A stretch of DNA of 6,764 bases from Bacteroidales bacterium (GTDB taxonomy: Bacteria; Bacteroidota; Bacteroidia; Bacteroidales; B18-G4): assembly GCA_023145125.1 (NCBI GenBank), contig JAGLEK010000141.1, positions 1 to 6,764 on the forward strand, given 5' to 3'. Positions within the stretch are counted from its first letter, which is position 1. Each line of letters opens with the position of its first letter. Of the stretch, positions 5,610-6,764 are shown in pieces. Under the pieces are notes generated by a model. It had not been told where the DNA came from, searched no databases, and was given only the letters and a program-made list of their open reading frames with translations. A program made the translations under genes and the position numbers.

Positions 5610-6764
5610 TTAATTGTTTGTTGGTGTACTAAGTTTTTCCATGACTTTATCCAGACTGAAGCTTGCTGCTTCCATCCGTGGAGGATAATCCTGAAATGTC
5701 ATGAGGAAGTTCCCTACGATATCCTGTGCAGGAACAAGCAGAAAGGCATGGTCAAGAAGCCAGTCGTAATACGTGTTAGATGTAATGGTTGCAAATTCAT
5801 AGGGATCTCTCCTTAAATTCAGGATGATTGGAATGCGGAGTTGTATAAATGGTTCAGACCATGTTTTCATCGTGCCTTCAGCCCTTTGTTCCAAAAAAAT
5901 CAGTTTCCAGTCATCATAACGCAAAGCAGTAAGATCACCATCATCAGAAAAATAAAAAATTTCTTTACGAGGGCCTTTTTCTGTCTGCCCGGTAAGGAAA
6001 GGCAGGAAGTTATAACCATCTAAATGAACTTTATAGGTTTTGTCACCAATAGTGTATCCGTCAAGAAGCTTTTCCTTGACATCATCATCTCCGGCAGCAG
6101 CCAGGAAAGTGGGCATCCAGTCCATGCCTGATATGATCTCATTGGAAACGGAACCGGCATCAATATTTCCGGGCCATCTGACCATAGCGGGCACTCTCCA
6201 GCCACCTTCCCAGTTTGTGTTTTTTTCTCCGCGAAAAGGACTAACTGCTGCATCGGGCCATGTGTTTTTATGTGGGCCGTTATCAGTTCCATATACCACT
6301 ATAGTATTATCTGCAATGCCAAGTTCGTCCAGTAGGTCGAGGAGTTTACCAACATGCATATCATGTTCAACCATTCCGTCGGCATATTCATCCTGCCCTG
6401 ATATTCCTCTCAGCTCTTCTTTCACATGAGTCCTGAAATGCATGCGTGTGCCATTCCACCAAACAAAGAAGGGCTTTCCATCTTTAACGGTTTTCCTGAT
6501 GAATTCAATGGCTGCATCTGAAGTTTCGTCGTCGACAACTTCCATCCTTTTCTTTGTCAAAGGGCCGGTATCCTCAATATCACCACCAGCGTAGGAATGG
6601 ATCACTCCACGAGGCCCATATTTATCCCTGAAGTTAGGATATTCTTCAGGATCCGGGTAATCAAGTAATTCAGGTTCCTCTTCAGCGTTCAGATGGTACA
6701 GGTTTCCGAAGAATTCGTCGAAGCCGTGGTTGGATGGTAGATGCTCATCCCGGTCACCCAGGTG
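5610..6764 (-). CDS. Sulfatase (arylsulfatase-like, S1 family), N-terminus cut by window edge
   Basis: The C-terminal 384 residues of a sulfatase, an enzyme that hydrolyses sulfate esters with a formylglycine catalyst. The frame is open to base 6764, so the apparent GTG start at 6605 is internal. Numbering from the edge: residue 1 is the His of the K-x-HLG motif, followed by NHGFDEFFGNLYHLNAEEEP at 12-31. TRMHFRTH at 106-113 holds the conserved His109. YGTDNG at 158-163 holds the metal-binding Asp161 and Asn162. GEKNTNWEGGWRVP at 179-192 holds the conserved Lys181. The C-terminal subdomain runs from the LNLRRDPYE stretch through SNTYYDWLLDHAFLLVPAQD to the end. The missing N-terminus, probably 130-170 residues, would hold the signal peptide, the two metal-binding Asp residues and the CxPSR/SxPSR motif, so activity and export cannot be confirmed. 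No C-terminal sorting domain is seen. It ends in a strong terminator just before the HAD phosphatase gene. The substrate is unknown. Confidence 0.94.
   Translation of the reverse strand, partial: HLGDRDEHLPSNHGFDEFFGNLYHLNAEEEPELLDYPDPEEYPNFRDKYGPRGVIHSYAGGDIEDTGPLTKKRMEVVDDETSDAAIEFIRKTVKDGKPFFVWWNGTRMHFRTHVKEELRGISGQDEYADGMVEHDMHVGKLLDLLDELGIADNTIVVYGTDNGPHKNTWPDAAVSPFRGEKNTNWEGGWRVPAMVRWPGNIDAGSVSNEIISGMDWMPTFLAAAGDDDVKEKLLDGYTIGDKTYKVHLDGYNFLPFLTGQTEKGPRKEIFYFSDDGDLTALRYDDWKLIFLEQRAEGTMKTWSEPFIQLRIPIILNLRRDPYEFATITSNTYYDWLLDHAFLLVPAQDIVGNFLMTFQDYPPRMEAASFSLDKVMEKLSTPTNN

Noticed and set aside
6040..6429. Plus-strand open frame of 129 codons
   Set aside because: It is antisense to conserved sulfatase motifs (TDNG and EGGWRVP regions).
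5610..6605. Sulfatase starting at a GTG at 6605
   Set aside because: The frame is open for 53 more codons to the window edge and encodes conserved sulfatase sequence (HLGD, NHGFDEFFGNLYHLNAEEEP), so the GTG is an internal valine.
1..6764. tRNA, rRNA, CRISPR, insertion sequence or attachment site
   Set aside because: I looked through the intergenic gaps (62, 146, 116 and 54 bp) and saw no such structure; the gaps are too short for most of these.

Overview
This 6.8 kb stretch looks chromosomal and probably comes from a Bacteroidota bacterium. Three things point that way. No gene start has a Shine-Dalgarno sequence. The best promoter candidate has the Bacteroidota form (TTG, then TAnnTTTG). The proteins (DUF151-UVR nuclease, signal-peptide-bearing CNT transporter, divergent H+-pyrophosphatase, HAD lipoprotein, sulfatase) read like Bacteroidota versions. 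This is judged from motifs only, with no database search.

Layout. Positions 1-1849 hold two minus-strand genes: a DUF151 bifunctional nuclease with a C-terminal UVR motif, then a concentrative nucleoside transporter (CNT) whose C-terminus runs off the left edge. A divergent intergenic region (1850-1995) carries a candidate promoter for the plus-strand gene hppA (1996-4419), a complete membrane pyrophosphatase that looks like a divergent, K+-independent H+-pumping type. A strong intrinsic terminator follows hppA, flanked by two different degenerate arrays that both have a 7-bp period. From 4536 to the right edge lie two minus-strand genes: a sulfatase whose N-terminus is cut off by the window edge, followed downstream by a HAD-superfamily phosphatase lipoprotein.

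Functionally there are three modules. A nuclease next to a nucleoside importer suggests nucleic-acid or nucleoside salvage. The pyrophosphatase recovers energy from PPi, a by-product of biosynthesis. The sulfatase plus exported phosphatase lipoprotein suggests ester hydrolysis of external or periplasmic substrates. No mobile element, CRISPR array, tRNA or rRNA was seen, and I found no clear evidence of a wholly new system.

The least expected signals are outside the genes. In both same-strand pairs (DUF151/CNT and sulfatase/HAD) a well-formed intrinsic terminator ends only 6 to 14 nt before the start codon of the second gene. That leaves no room for a promoter after it and implies read-through, attenuation or a leader-RNA role. 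The other is the pair of heptamer arrays around the hppA terminator.
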